Shown: positions 8,451-16,024 of the stretch, piece by piece
How the letters are laid out: each line of letters starts with the position of its first letter
Position numbering within the stretch: position 1 is the stretch's first letter
Assembly: GCF_014333525.1 (NCBI RefSeq)
Contig: NZ_JACSCX010000003.1
Span: forward strand, 186,001 to 250,000
From: Hymenobacter puniceus
Lineage (GTDB): Bacteria > Bacteroidota > Bacteroidia > Cytophagales > Hymenobacteraceae
DNA length: 64,000 bases
Reading direction: 5' to 3'
Notes under the pieces: generated by a model
Databases searched by the model: none
What the model was told of the DNA's origin: nothing
The model's input: the letters and a program-made list of their open reading frames with translations, nothing else
Translations under genes and position numbers: made by a program

Positions 8451-9035
8451 ATGCACGCTTGCTTCCGCCTACTCATTGCAGCGAAAGACATTAGGCTTGT
8501 ACCGGCAATCGGGCTGCTGGCGCTTTTTTGGGTGTGTTGCCTGCCGAAGAGCTATGCGCAAAGAATGCCGCCCAAAACCCCGGCTACTACAGAAAAAGGG
8601 TCTTCGCCGCTGCCGGCAAAAAAGCTGGAAGAGGCGCTGCAGCTTCTCCTGAAAGCAACCGGTGACTCCACACCCGTGAGCCCGCAGCGCCGCCAGTTTC
8701 GGCCCACCGAAATAGAAGGTCTGGTGATTGACCAAACGATATCGAAAGTCGGCCATGACTTCTACGACCAGTTTTATAGCAACTGGGAGGTCCCGCAAGG
8801 CGTCGGCGACTACACCATCAATATTAGTGAAAAGCCGGGCCGCGCCACCAGCATCCTGATTTCGGTGGATGTGAATGACAACGAGCTACTGGAAGTGCCG
8901 CTTCAGCCTAAAGCGGAGATAATCGAAGATGTAGCCAACTATGCGTTGGAAATGGTAACCAATTTTCTGCTGCAGGCTAAAAATGAAAGCCAGCAGCTAG
9001 AGCGTGGTGGGCGGCAGCCGCTTGAAGTGTTTTAA
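8451..9035 (+). CDS. csgE: curli assembly protein CsgE
   Basis: CsgE caps the periplasmic side of the CsgG pore and directs curlin subunits into it. The 194-aa protein has an N-terminal signal sequence (hydrophobic residues about 18-35, ending near SYAQ) and the CsgE core from about residue 85: EIEGLVIDQTISKVGHDFYD, then FYSNWEVPQG. The LVIDQTISKVGHDFY block is strongly typical. It is first in a csgE-csgF-csgG unit, with csgF 49 bases downstream. An extra linker of about 50 residues between signal and core is longer than in enterobacteria. Confidence 0.92.
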   Translation: MHACFRLLIAAKDIRLVPAIGLLALFWVCCLPKSYAQRMPPKTPATTEKGSSPLPAKKLEEALQLLLKATGDSTPVSPQRRQFRPTEIEGLVIDQTISKVGHDFYDQFYSNWEVPQGVGDYTINISEKPGRATSILISVDVNDNELLEVPLQPKAEIIEDVANYALEMVTNFLLQAKNESQQLERGGRQPLEVF

Positions 9036-9084
9036 ACTCCCCTGATTTTCTCCCTATCGTTCCCTGTTTCAAATTTCCACTCCC

Positions 9085-9531
9085 ATGACTACCCTTCTAC
9101 TACGCTGCATGCTCTTGCTGCTGTTTGCTTTCGGAGGCCAACAGGCTGCTGCTCAGGATTTGGTATACGAGCCAAAAAATCCTTCTTTCGGTGGAGGCAA
9201 CACATTCAACTATTCCTGGCTGCTTAGCTCGGCTCAGGCGCAGAACACCATTGCGGAGCCAACATCTGCGTCTGCCTCAAACCCATTCCAGATTGATCCG
9301 CTACGGCAGTTCGAGCAGAATCTCAACCAGCAGATTCTCAACCAGCTGGCCCAGCGGCTTATTGGTAATCAGTTTGGAGGAAACGGTACGCAGGGACAGG
9401 GCCTGCAGGAAGGAAGCTACTCGGTTGGAGCGTATCAGATAAATGTGGTACCGGGCGGCAATGGCTTCTCTGTGCAGATAACAGATACCAATACAGGCAA
9501 CCAGACCACCGTTACCATCCCATATTTCTAA
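9085..9531 (+). CDS. csgF: curli assembly protein CsgF
   Basis: CsgF binds the outer mouth of the CsgG pore and helps nucleate fibres at the cell surface. The 148-aa protein has a signal peptide (MTTLLLRCMLLLLFAFGG to AAAQ) and then the conserved CsgF N-terminal segment, LVYEPKNPSFGGGNTFNYSW followed by LLSSAQAQN. In E. coli this segment inserts in the pore. The remainder is Gln/Asn/Gly rich and ends in TVTIPYF. It sits 13 bases before csgG, so the two are almost surely co-transcribed. Confidence 0.93.
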   Translation: MTTLLLRCMLLLLFAFGGQQAAAQDLVYEPKNPSFGGGNTFNYSWLLSSAQAQNTIAEPTSASASNPFQIDPLRQFEQNLNQQILNQLAQRLIGNQFGGNGTQGQGLQEGSYSVGAYQINVVPGGNGFSVQITDTNTGNQTTVTIPYF

Positions 9532-9544
9532 GCCGCGCGCTATC

Positions 9545-10972
9545 ATGCTACACCGTGTTATTCGCCGATTGGCAGTAGCTGGGCTACTTACCATTGGTAT
9601 GGGTGCCTGTGCACCGTATTTTCACCAACCATTCAGCAGTGAACGAGCCCGCCTGGGGGCTGATATTGAGGGGAGCAAGGGCCTGCACAGTGTGCCGGAG
9701 CCAAAAGAGCGGATAGTTGCTGCCGTGTACAAATTCCGCGACCAGACCGGGCAATACAAGCCGGCGCAGAATGGCTCCAGCTTTTCCACGGCCATCACGC
9801 AGGGGGGCACCACCATTCTGTTGCGCGCCTTGGAAGAAACCCGCTGGTTTACGCCCATTGAACGAGAAAATCTAGGCAACCTGCTCAACGAGCGGAAAAT
9901 CATTCGCTCAAGCCGGGCAGAGTACCAGGAGCTAACCGGCCAGCGGCAGCCAGCACTACCCTCGTTGCTATTTGCGGGGATAATTCTGGAAGGAGGTATC
10001 GTTTCCTACGATGCGAACGTCATTACGGGCGGCGCGGGGCTACGCTATTTTGGCGCCGGAGCATCCGGGCAGTACCGGCAGGACCGCGTAACTGTGTACC
10101 TGCGCGCTATCAGTACCAGCACCGGCGAAATACTGAAAACAGTTTACACCTCTAAAACCATTCTGTCGCAGCAGGTCGATGCGAGCTTATTTCGTTTTGT
10201 GAATTTCAAGCGGCTGCTGGAAACTGAAACCGGTTTCACTTACAATGAACCCACTGAAATGGCTGTAAAGGAAGCTATTGAAAAGTCAGTTGAGGCACTT
10301 ATCTACGAAGGGATTGATGGCCGGATCTGGGCGCCCCGCAACATGGCCGACGTCAATGGAGTGGGTATGCAGGCTTATTTTCAGGAGAAAAAGGAAAATC
10401 AGAACATTGACGTGCTGGGCCGTGTCCAGCATGACCGCAGAACAACGCTGGGCATTGGTGTGGCAGGCGCTGCAGCCCGCTACCAAGGAGACCTGCGGCG
10501 CCCACAGGTTCGGGGAGCGGCAGAGCTAAGCCTGCATTATAACCCGCAGCTGAACAGTAAATTGTCAGCTGTAGTTAACCTGGGACGTTTTGAGTTGGGG
10601 GCCGGTGATTTCTACCGCGAAGCTTTCAACTATGCGGAGGTAGCTGGGCAGTTTCGTCTGTTCCCGCGCGACCAGTTCACCCCGTATCTGACTGCTGGTG
10701 CGGGAGCAACTTCCAGAGCCACTCAAGGCGTTTTCAAGCCAACGCTTGGGCACATTGTTACGGGTATAGGAATAGAGATATTGCCCACAGATAAGGTGGG
10801 AATTACAATCGGCGTTGATAACCGGTATTTCCTGAATGACCGGTTGGATGGTGTTGTGCTAGGAAAATACTACGATTACCTGTGGTCAGGCAAAGTGGGC
10901 ATCAGCTTATACCTGGGCCGTGGGACTGCCGGAAAGACAACGCCGGTGCCAATGACGGCGCCTGAGCGTTAA
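9545..10972 (+). CDS. csgG: curli secretion channel CsgG with C-terminal beta-barrel extension
   Basis: CsgG forms the nonameric outer-membrane pore that exports curlin. The lipoprotein signal ends at GMGAC (Cys22). Residues about 40-270 match the CsgG domain: AAVYKFRDQTGQYKP, SSFSTAITQGGTTILLRAL, ERENLGNLLNERKIIRSS, GGAGLRYFGAG and ALIYEGIDGRIW. E. coli CsgG stops about there (277 aa). Here another roughly 200 residues follow (about 275-475), with alternating-hydrophobic strands and Gly/aromatic turns such as LSLHYNPQL, FTPYLTAGAGA and VGISLYLGR, looking like a small outer-membrane beta-barrel. A hairpin terminator follows the gene. Confidence 0.92.
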   Translation: MLHRVIRRLAVAGLLTIGMGACAPYFHQPFSSERARLGADIEGSKGLHSVPEPKERIVAAVYKFRDQTGQYKPAQNGSSFSTAITQGGTTILLRALEETRWFTPIERENLGNLLNERKIIRSSRAEYQELTGQRQPALPSLLFAGIILEGGIVSYDANVITGGAGLRYFGAGASGQYRQDRVTVYLRAISTSTGEILKTVYTSKTILSQQVDASLFRFVNFKRLLETETGFTYNEPTEMAVKEAIEKSVEALIYEGIDGRIWAPRNMADVNGVGMQAYFQEKKENQNIDVLGRVQHDRRTTLGIGVAGAAARYQGDLRRPQVRGAAELSLHYNPQLNSKLSAVVNLGRFELGAGDFYREAFNYAEVAGQFRLFPRDQFTPYLTAGAGATSRATQGVFKPTLGHIVTGIGIEILPTDKVGITIGVDNRYFLNDRLDGVVLGKYYDYLWSGKVGISLYLGRGTAGKTTPVPMTAPER

Positions 10973-10994
10973 AATCGGGATTGTATAACAATAG

Positions 10995-11040
10995 AAAGGC
11001 CCTGAGGGTCAGCTGTAAAATGCTGATCTTCAGGGCCTTT
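10995..11040 (+). terminator. terminator after csgG
   Basis: Two 19-base arms (AAAGGCCCTGAGGGTCAGC and GCTGATCTTCAGGGCCTTT) pair with minor mismatches around an 8-base loop and are followed by Ts. It separates csgEFG from csgA, allowing the abundant subunit gene its own promoter. Confidence 0.82.
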
Positions 11041-11094
11041 TTAATATTTATAATTATTATCATAAAAAATTTAAAAATTTTGTTTCGACAAAGC

Positions 11095-11124
11095 TTGATA
11101 TTAAGTTTTGCCCATATATATTTG
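11095..11124 (+). promoter_or_regulatory. csgA promoter (TTG-N19-TATATTTG)
   Basis: A -33 TTG at 11095-11097 and a -7 box TATATTTG at 11117-11124 are spaced by 19 bases, an exact fit to the Bacteroidota housekeeping promoter. The leader to the ATG at 11245 is about 115 bases. A perfect 10-bp palindrome, CCTCCGGAGG, lies at 11132-11141, right at the expected transcription start. Confidence 0.65.
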
Positions 11125-11244
11125 TGCTATTCCTCCGGAGGGAATAAAAAGATGATGGCATAGTTCAATGAATATCCCAGCATCTGCCTACGAATTGCTC
11201 AATATTCCCCTAATCTTCCCCAACCTCCCCAACGCTCTATTTCC

Positions 11245-12207
11245 ATGAAAAAGACTTCTCTCTTCATCGCCTCTCTGTTCGTAGCTGGTGGTGCATTTGC
11301 TCAAAGCAATAGCCAGACCTCTACTTCCACTGGCAATGCCAACTCAGTTACAGTAACTCAAAGCGGTAGTGGTAGCACCGCTATTGGCTCGCAGGTTGGC
11401 AACAACAGCGAGCTGACGCAGACACAATCCGGTTCGGGCCAGTCGGCTACATCCACTCAGACTGGCAACAACCAGCGCTCCTTCCAGACGCAGTCGGGCT
11501 CTTTGAACACGGCCACCAGCCGTCAGGGTGATGGTATTCCATTGGACGCCGGCAACCTATCCACCCAGACGCAATCCGGTTCGGGCAACAGAGCTTCTGT
11601 TGAGCAGCTGAGCGGCAGCAACGTTTCCACTCAGTCTCAGACCGGCAGCAACAACATTGGTTCTGTATTCCAGAGCACTGCAGAAGGCAACGTTGCTACG
11701 CAAACACAATCGGGTAGCTCCCTGCGTGCCTCTATCGTGCAGCTTGGCAACACCAACACCGCTACGCAGTACTCGTCCGGCTTCGACACGGACGCTGTAA
11801 TTGATCAGCGTGGCAACAGCAACACGGCATCGCAGGACCAGGGCCGCAACCCAGGTGGCACCTTCTACGCTGATGCTACCATCATGCAGGTTGGCAACAA
11901 CAACGTAGCCGAGCAGATCCAGCGTACGGATGAGCACTCCGCTCTGATTGAGCAGGATGGCAACGGCAACCGTGCGTTGCAGACGCAGTATGCCATCAAT
12001 GGTCCTAACCAGGTTTCGTCGATTGGTGTACTTCCTGCCAACCGCGCCTACATTGACCAGGACGATATGGGTGGCCATACTGCCATCCAGTTCCAGCAAG
12101 GCAATGCTAACACCGCCAACACGTATCAGGGTATGAGCGGCAACAACAGCAACGTGTCGCAGGTGGGCGTAGGCAACACCAGCACGGTGAAGCAGAACCA
12201 CCCATAA
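11245..12207 (+). CDS. csgA: major curlin-like amyloid subunit (CsgA-type repeats)
   Basis: This 320-aa secreted protein has a clean signal peptide (MKKTSLFIASLFVAGGAFA) followed by a chain of about 12-14 curlin-type repeats. The recurring pattern is an Asn and a Gln about 20-25 residues apart with Gly-Asn turns, for example NANSVTVTQSGSGSTAIGSQ, TQTQSGSGNRASVEQ, ATIMQVGNNNVAEQIQ and SNVSQVGVGNTSTVKQ. E. coli CsgA has five such repeats, so this fibre subunit is unusually long. It has its own promoter and is flanked by terminators. The assignment as CsgA rather than CsgB rests on length and position. Confidence 0.85.
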   Translation: MKKTSLFIASLFVAGGAFAQSNSQTSTSTGNANSVTVTQSGSGSTAIGSQVGNNSELTQTQSGSGQSATSTQTGNNQRSFQTQSGSLNTATSRQGDGIPLDAGNLSTQTQSGSGNRASVEQLSGSNVSTQSQTGSNNIGSVFQSTAEGNVATQTQSGSSLRASIVQLGNTNTATQYSSGFDTDAVIDQRGNSNTASQDQGRNPGGTFYADATIMQVGNNNVAEQIQRTDEHSALIEQDGNGNRALQTQYAINGPNQVSSIGVLPANRAYIDQDDMGGHTAIQFQQGNANTANTYQGMSGNNSNVSQVGVGNTSTVKQNHP

Positions 12208-12539
12208 TTGAGAGTGTCGAAAGTTTGCGCTTTCGATACTGCCTGTAAGTAGATAGCACCTCCAAGGATCCGCCGGTTGGTCCGGGAGGTGCTATCTGTC
12301 TTTACAAAACGTGTTATTGGAAGTATGATTCCAGTATTCTGATGCTGCCAGCACTATTCCATATCAGATGGCTTGGTGCTGGCGCTATCGTTTTAAAAAC
12401 AATTATTGAAAATAACCAATAAGGTACTTTTGTATTGAAAAATAAGCTTATTTTTATGAGATGATACCAGATAGGCCCAAGGATTATACGTACGCCTATT
12501 GTCTTTATAGCTTTTCTTCCACTTGAAATCCTGCTTGTT
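12208..12539. other. csgA-csgB intergenic region
   Basis: It holds the csgA terminator (12251-12297) and an AT-rich stretch with a -7-like box TACTTTTG at 12425-12432. The nearest TTG (12406-12408) is 16 bases upstream, shorter than ideal. This suggests the csgB-csgH genes have their own promoter. No gene is seen. Confidence 0.6.
12251..12297 (+). terminator. terminator after csgA
   Basis: The stem AGATAGCACCTCC / GGAGGTGCTATCT closes a loop that itself contains a shorter GGATCC...GGTCC pairing. It lies 43 bases after the csgA stop. Confidence 0.75.
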
Positions 12540-13133
12540 ATGAGAACATCCTTTTTTGTAGGAATATGCTGCGGCCTTTTCGCTCTCAGCGAAAATGCTT
12601 TTGCGCAAGGGGTAGACGGCCAAGAGGTTAGTACAGGCCAACTGCTGCTGCAAACCGGCGCACTTCCCACAGACGGCACATCATCGTCGGAGGCCCGGGT
12701 TGTTACTGCCAACCAGGCTACGCTGATTCAGCAAGGCAACCAGAACCAGGGCACTATTGACCAGAGTATTCTCGGCGCTGGGCGGGGCAATGCTGCCTCT
12801 ATCATGCAGAATGGCAATAATAATGCAGCTGCTGCGCTGCAAACCGGCTACTATAACCGCACGATCATCTCGCAGGAAGGAAACCGGAATGTGGTAGTCA
12901 GCGACATTCAGGGTACCAATACGGAGTCCGTTATTTCTCAGGACGGGAACCGCAACCGGGTAGATCAGGAAATAAAACGCGACAACCAGAGCTACACCGT
13001 TGAGCAGATAGGGAACAACAATCATCTGATACAGCGCGAAACTTCTGGCCGTAATCCAGGCTACGAAGTGGAAATGCGGGGCAACGGCATCCAGATTATG
13101 ATTGAGCAAGGTCGGGTTTCCCGCTTGCCTTAG
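12540..13133 (+). CDS. csgB: minor curlin-like subunit (CsgB-type)
   Basis: A 197-aa secreted protein with signal peptide MRTSFFVGICCGLFALSENA (cleavage after FAQ) and about four to five curlin repeats, for example NQATLIQQGNQNQGTIDQS, AASIMQNGNNNAAAALQ, NRTIISQEGNRNVVVSDIQ and SYTVEQIGNNNHLIQRE. It is shorter than the upstream subunit and its last repeat is less regular, ending in MIEQGRVSRLP. Both features suit a nucleator like CsgB, but the role is inferred. A weak hairpin follows, then csgH. Confidence 0.75.
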   Translation: MRTSFFVGICCGLFALSENAFAQGVDGQEVSTGQLLLQTGALPTDGTSSSEARVVTANQATLIQQGNQNQGTIDQSILGAGRGNAASIMQNGNNNAAAALQTGYYNRTIISQEGNRNVVVSDIQGTNTESVISQDGNRNRVDQEIKRDNQSYTVEQIGNNNHLIQRETSGRNPGYEVEMRGNGIQIMIEQGRVSRLP

Positions 13134-13144
13134 CAGCAGTAATA

Positions 13145-13188
13145 CAAAGCGCCGGTGATGGTTCATACGCAGCCAAAACTGGCGCTTT
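13145..13188 (+). terminator. possible weak terminator after csgB
   Basis: Arms AAAGCGCCGGT and ACTGGCGCTTTT pair over about 11 bp around a long loop (about 22 bases). It may attenuate rather than end transcription into csgH. Confidence 0.5.
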
Positions 13189-13234
13189 TCATTGCTACGA
13201 GCAATATTTAAATTCCTCTGCATCAGCCCTGCCC

Positions 13235-13618
13235 ATGAAAATCCCCCTGATTTCTATTATGATTTCATCTCTCGGTCTTTCGTCGTCGCCTACCACTGGA
13301 GCTGATCAACACCCGCGCTGCCAGGCCCGGCTGGTAGCCAAGCAGCAAGCAGGCATGCTCACCCTGACAGGGCAATGCCAGAATCTGTCGGATCAGGCCC
13401 TGACGCTGCGTTATGAGCTTACCACCCGCAAGCAAGGCGTGTCGGGCACTTCGCAGAATGCGCAATCCGGTTCTGTGACAATAGCAGCACACCAGACAGC
13501 CTCCCTTTCTCAAACCTCAATCAATGTGCAGGCATCTGATACTTACGAGGCCCGACTGCGCGTATTGGATGACCAGCGCAACGTAGTAGCGCAGGATTCC
13601 ATAATCCACAAGCCGTAG
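13235..13618 (+). CDS. csgH: curli chaperone CsgH-like protein
   Basis: CsgH is an Ig-like periplasmic protein that, like E. coli CsgC, stops premature curlin fibre formation. The 127-aa protein has a short signal region and then the CsgH pattern: CQARLVAKQQAGMLTLTGQC, LRYELTTRKQGVSGTSQNAQ, SGSVTIAAHQTASLSQTSIN and DTYEARLRVLDDQRNVVAQD. The phrase GxSGTSQxxQSG is the clearest family mark. Two cysteines (in RCQARL and GQCQNL) could form a disulphide. Its place after the curlin genes fits. Assignment is by pattern memory, not a profile search. Confidence 0.8.
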   Translation: MKIPLISIMISSLGLSSSPTTGADQHPRCQARLVAKQQAGMLTLTGQCQNLSDQALTLRYELTTRKQGVSGTSQNAQSGSVTIAAHQTASLSQTSINVQASDTYEARLRVLDDQRNVVAQDSIIHKP

Positions 13619-13762
13619 TCTTTCTTAAGTAATAAGTACTTGCCGGGCCATCAGTATCAGTGATGCTTATCCTTTTCAACGGATTGAGCTCACACCTGCT
13701 GCCCTGGCTTACTTCTACTTCCTGCTCCAGCACTCACCCACCGAATCCTTCTTTTCCCCATT

Positions 13763-15292
13763 ATGTTCACTCGCTTGTATGTGGTAGCTCGGCTACTTGT
13801 AGTATTGCTGTTAGGACTGACGCTGTTGAGTTGTGAAGATGATACGATTGAGCCGTTGTATTCCGGCTCAGTGGAAGGAACTGTACTGGACGGCAGCAAC
13901 AACAACACGCCGCTTGTTAATGCGGTAATTACCACTAATCCCGCAACTTCTTCTTACGTAACCGATGCCCAGGGCCGGTTCAGCTTGCCCAACATTGCTG
14001 TAGGCAAATATGCCATTTCAATCAGAAAGGCAGATTTCAAAACAGAAAGCGTAAACGTGCAGGTTGATGCCAATGCCAGCACATCGGTAACGGTGGTTTT
14101 AGAAAAGACCTCTGCAAGCAATGTCGCTCCGAACGTGCCGTTCAGCCCAACGCCCGCTACTGGTGCCGTTGATCAACCAGTGGAGCTGACCCTAAAATGG
14201 CGGGTAAGTGACCCTAATGGGAAGACTGACTCCCTGCGCAGCGAGGTAATACTATATGAAGGCAACAACGGTAACCAACAGACCTTGGTGACTAACACCC
14301 GGGACACAACTGTTGTGGCAAGGGGGCTGAAATATAACACTGCCTATTTATGGCAGGTTATCGTTCGTGATAAAGCCGGGCTGATAACTCGCGGGAACGT
14401 ATGGTCTTTTAGAACCCGCGACTTGCCGGACAACCCGTATTTGTACGTGCGCCAGGTTGGGGGTAATACGGATATCTACTCCTCAGACGCCACTGGTGGC
14501 AATCTGATTCGTCTGACGAACTCGCCATTTGTGGAGGCATACCCGCGGCTTAGCCCCTTGTTGGACAAAGTGGCCTACACTTCCAATGCTTCCGGTCAGT
14601 ATCGCCTGTACACGATGAACCGCGACGGTTCTGAGCAGCGCCTTGTCTCGCAGATTCCAATTGAAGGCTACCACAACTTTGGTGTAGGCTTCTGTTGGTC
14701 GCCGGATGGCGGCCAGTTCATCATTGCCAGCAACGACAAGCTGTGGCGTATCAACCGTGACGGCACAGGAGCACAGATCATTGCAACTGCGCCTGCAAAC
14801 CGTCATTTCCGGGAGTGCGACTGGAATTCGCAGAACAATCGAATTCTGGTCCAAACAGTTGGGTCAAGCATCTACGACTCCGAGATATACATACTGAATG
14901 CTGACGGAAGTAATCTGACTCAAATAGTTGGCAATCTGCCGGGACGGCTGGATTCCCCGTCGTTTAACCTACTTGGCAACCGCATTATGTACACAAATGA
15001 TGTTGACGGCTTTATGGATGCTACAGGCCGGCAAACTAATGCGCAGATATTTATCCAGAATCTGGATGGCTCCGGAAAGTATTCCCTATCTGCTATCCAA
15101 GTTACTGGTGGAAACGGCAGGCCTGAAGGATTTAATGATGTGCTGCCAAGATTCACGGGTAACGGCGCTCAGGTAATTTTTGTACAAGTAAGGAACGTCA
15201 ACCAGGCCATTCCTGAAGTTTGGCAGGTTGATTTGAACGGCCGCAACAGAGTCCGGCTATTTGAAAATGCAACACAGCCAGATGCGCGGTAA
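13763..15292 (+). CDS. lipoprotein with carboxypeptidase-regulatory domain and TolB-like repeats
   Basis: This 509-aa lipoprotein (lipobox near LLSC, Cys24) sits at the end of the curli locus. Residues about 35-115 form a carboxypeptidase regulatory-like beta-sandwich (SVEGTVLDGSNNNTPLVNAV, TDAQGRFSLPNIAVGKYAIS). Residues about 120-225 look like a fibronectin-type domain (TLKWRVSDPNGKTDSLRS, YLWQVIVRDKAG). From about 230 to the end there are TolB/PD40 propeller-type repeats, seen as YTSNASGQYRLYTMNRDG, FCWSPDGGQFIIASND and IYILNADGSNLTQI. It may bind protein or polysaccharide at the cell surface; a curli role is inferred only from location. A terminator follows. Confidence 0.78.
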   Translation: MFTRLYVVARLLVVLLLGLTLLSCEDDTIEPLYSGSVEGTVLDGSNNNTPLVNAVITTNPATSSYVTDAQGRFSLPNIAVGKYAISIRKADFKTESVNVQVDANASTSVTVVLEKTSASNVAPNVPFSPTPATGAVDQPVELTLKWRVSDPNGKTDSLRSEVILYEGNNGNQQTLVTNTRDTTVVARGLKYNTAYLWQVIVRDKAGLITRGNVWSFRTRDLPDNPYLYVRQVGGNTDIYSSDATGGNLIRLTNSPFVEAYPRLSPLLDKVAYTSNASGQYRLYTMNRDGSEQRLVSQIPIEGYHNFGVGFCWSPDGGQFIIASNDKLWRINRDGTGAQIIATAPANRHFRECDWNSQNNRILVQTVGSSIYDSEIYILNADGSNLTQIVGNLPGRLDSPSFNLLGNRIMYTNDVDGFMDATGRQTNAQIFIQNLDGSGKYSLSAIQVTGGNGRPEGFNDVLPRFTGNGAQVIFVQVRNVNQAIPEVWQVDLNGRNRVRLFENATQPDAR

Positions 15293-16024
15293 CTACCGCT
15301 ACTGATTGCCTGAACTCAGTAAAAAAGGCCCATCGTTCCACAAGAACGGTGGGCCTTTTTCGTTGGGTCTTGTTTATATCCTGTTTGCGCTAATTAGGCC
15401 ATGCTAACCTTAAAAGCTGAACTTACTCGTTTCCGGATAGGCTGGAGGGTAAGGATGGAGGAAAGGTCTTAAAATGTTCTGCCTGGAAATATTCTTACAT
15501 AAGCTGCTAAACACTTGAACTAGATTGCCATTAGTGATGTAATGTGCCAGCTATTGCAACCATGCACTATAGCCAGATGACAATTAAATGAAAACTACAC
15601 ATGACCCACCCGGAGTATATGAAATGGATAATAGACTGACTTCTAGGGAATAGAAGCCACGGTTATTTAGTGCACGACGCACATCCTTGTAGAATTATTC
15701 AGAAAATAGCCGCAAATTTGCAGGGCAAAGTAGGTATAGTGAACATAGCATATTCCGTATGCATTAGGCGCACTATACTTTCGGAATTTTTGGCTCGCTA
15801 ATGAAGTAGGATACTGGTTGTTGGCATGAATTGTGGTCACAAAGTTCTGAGATAATATGCCCATACATATTTTATGATGCTTGAAATTGTTCAATAATAT
15901 GTAAGAAACGTGGCAATCCTTGCCAATCTTTCTGCGTACCACCCTGTGACATCGGTGCAGTCCAGCGCTGCTTTCTTCTGTTTTTTCACCTCACTTTCGA
16001 AACGCTTACCATTTCCATATACAT
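15293..16024. other. 732-base gene-free AT-rich region
   Basis: After the terminator at 15322-15360 this region is AT-rich compared with its neighbours and has no convincing gene. A 91-codon frame on the minus strand (15667-15942) has no family features and composition like random AT-rich DNA. The stretch should contain the promoter of the T9SS substrate at 16025, but no clear TAnnTTTG with a TTG partner was found. Confidence 0.6.
15322..15360 (+). terminator. terminator after the curli locus
   Basis: A 17-bp stem (AAAAAGGCCCATCGTTC and its complement with one G-T pair) with a short loop and T run, 30 bases after the TolB-like lipoprotein gene. Confidence 0.85.

Noticed and set aside
11245..12207. 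Possible CRISPR or minisatellite in the csgA region
   Set aside because: The repeats are degenerate at DNA level and in frame; they encode curlin units.
15667..15942. A 91-codon reverse frame in the AT-rich gap
   Set aside because: No family marks, no promoter and a composition like chance AT-rich DNA.
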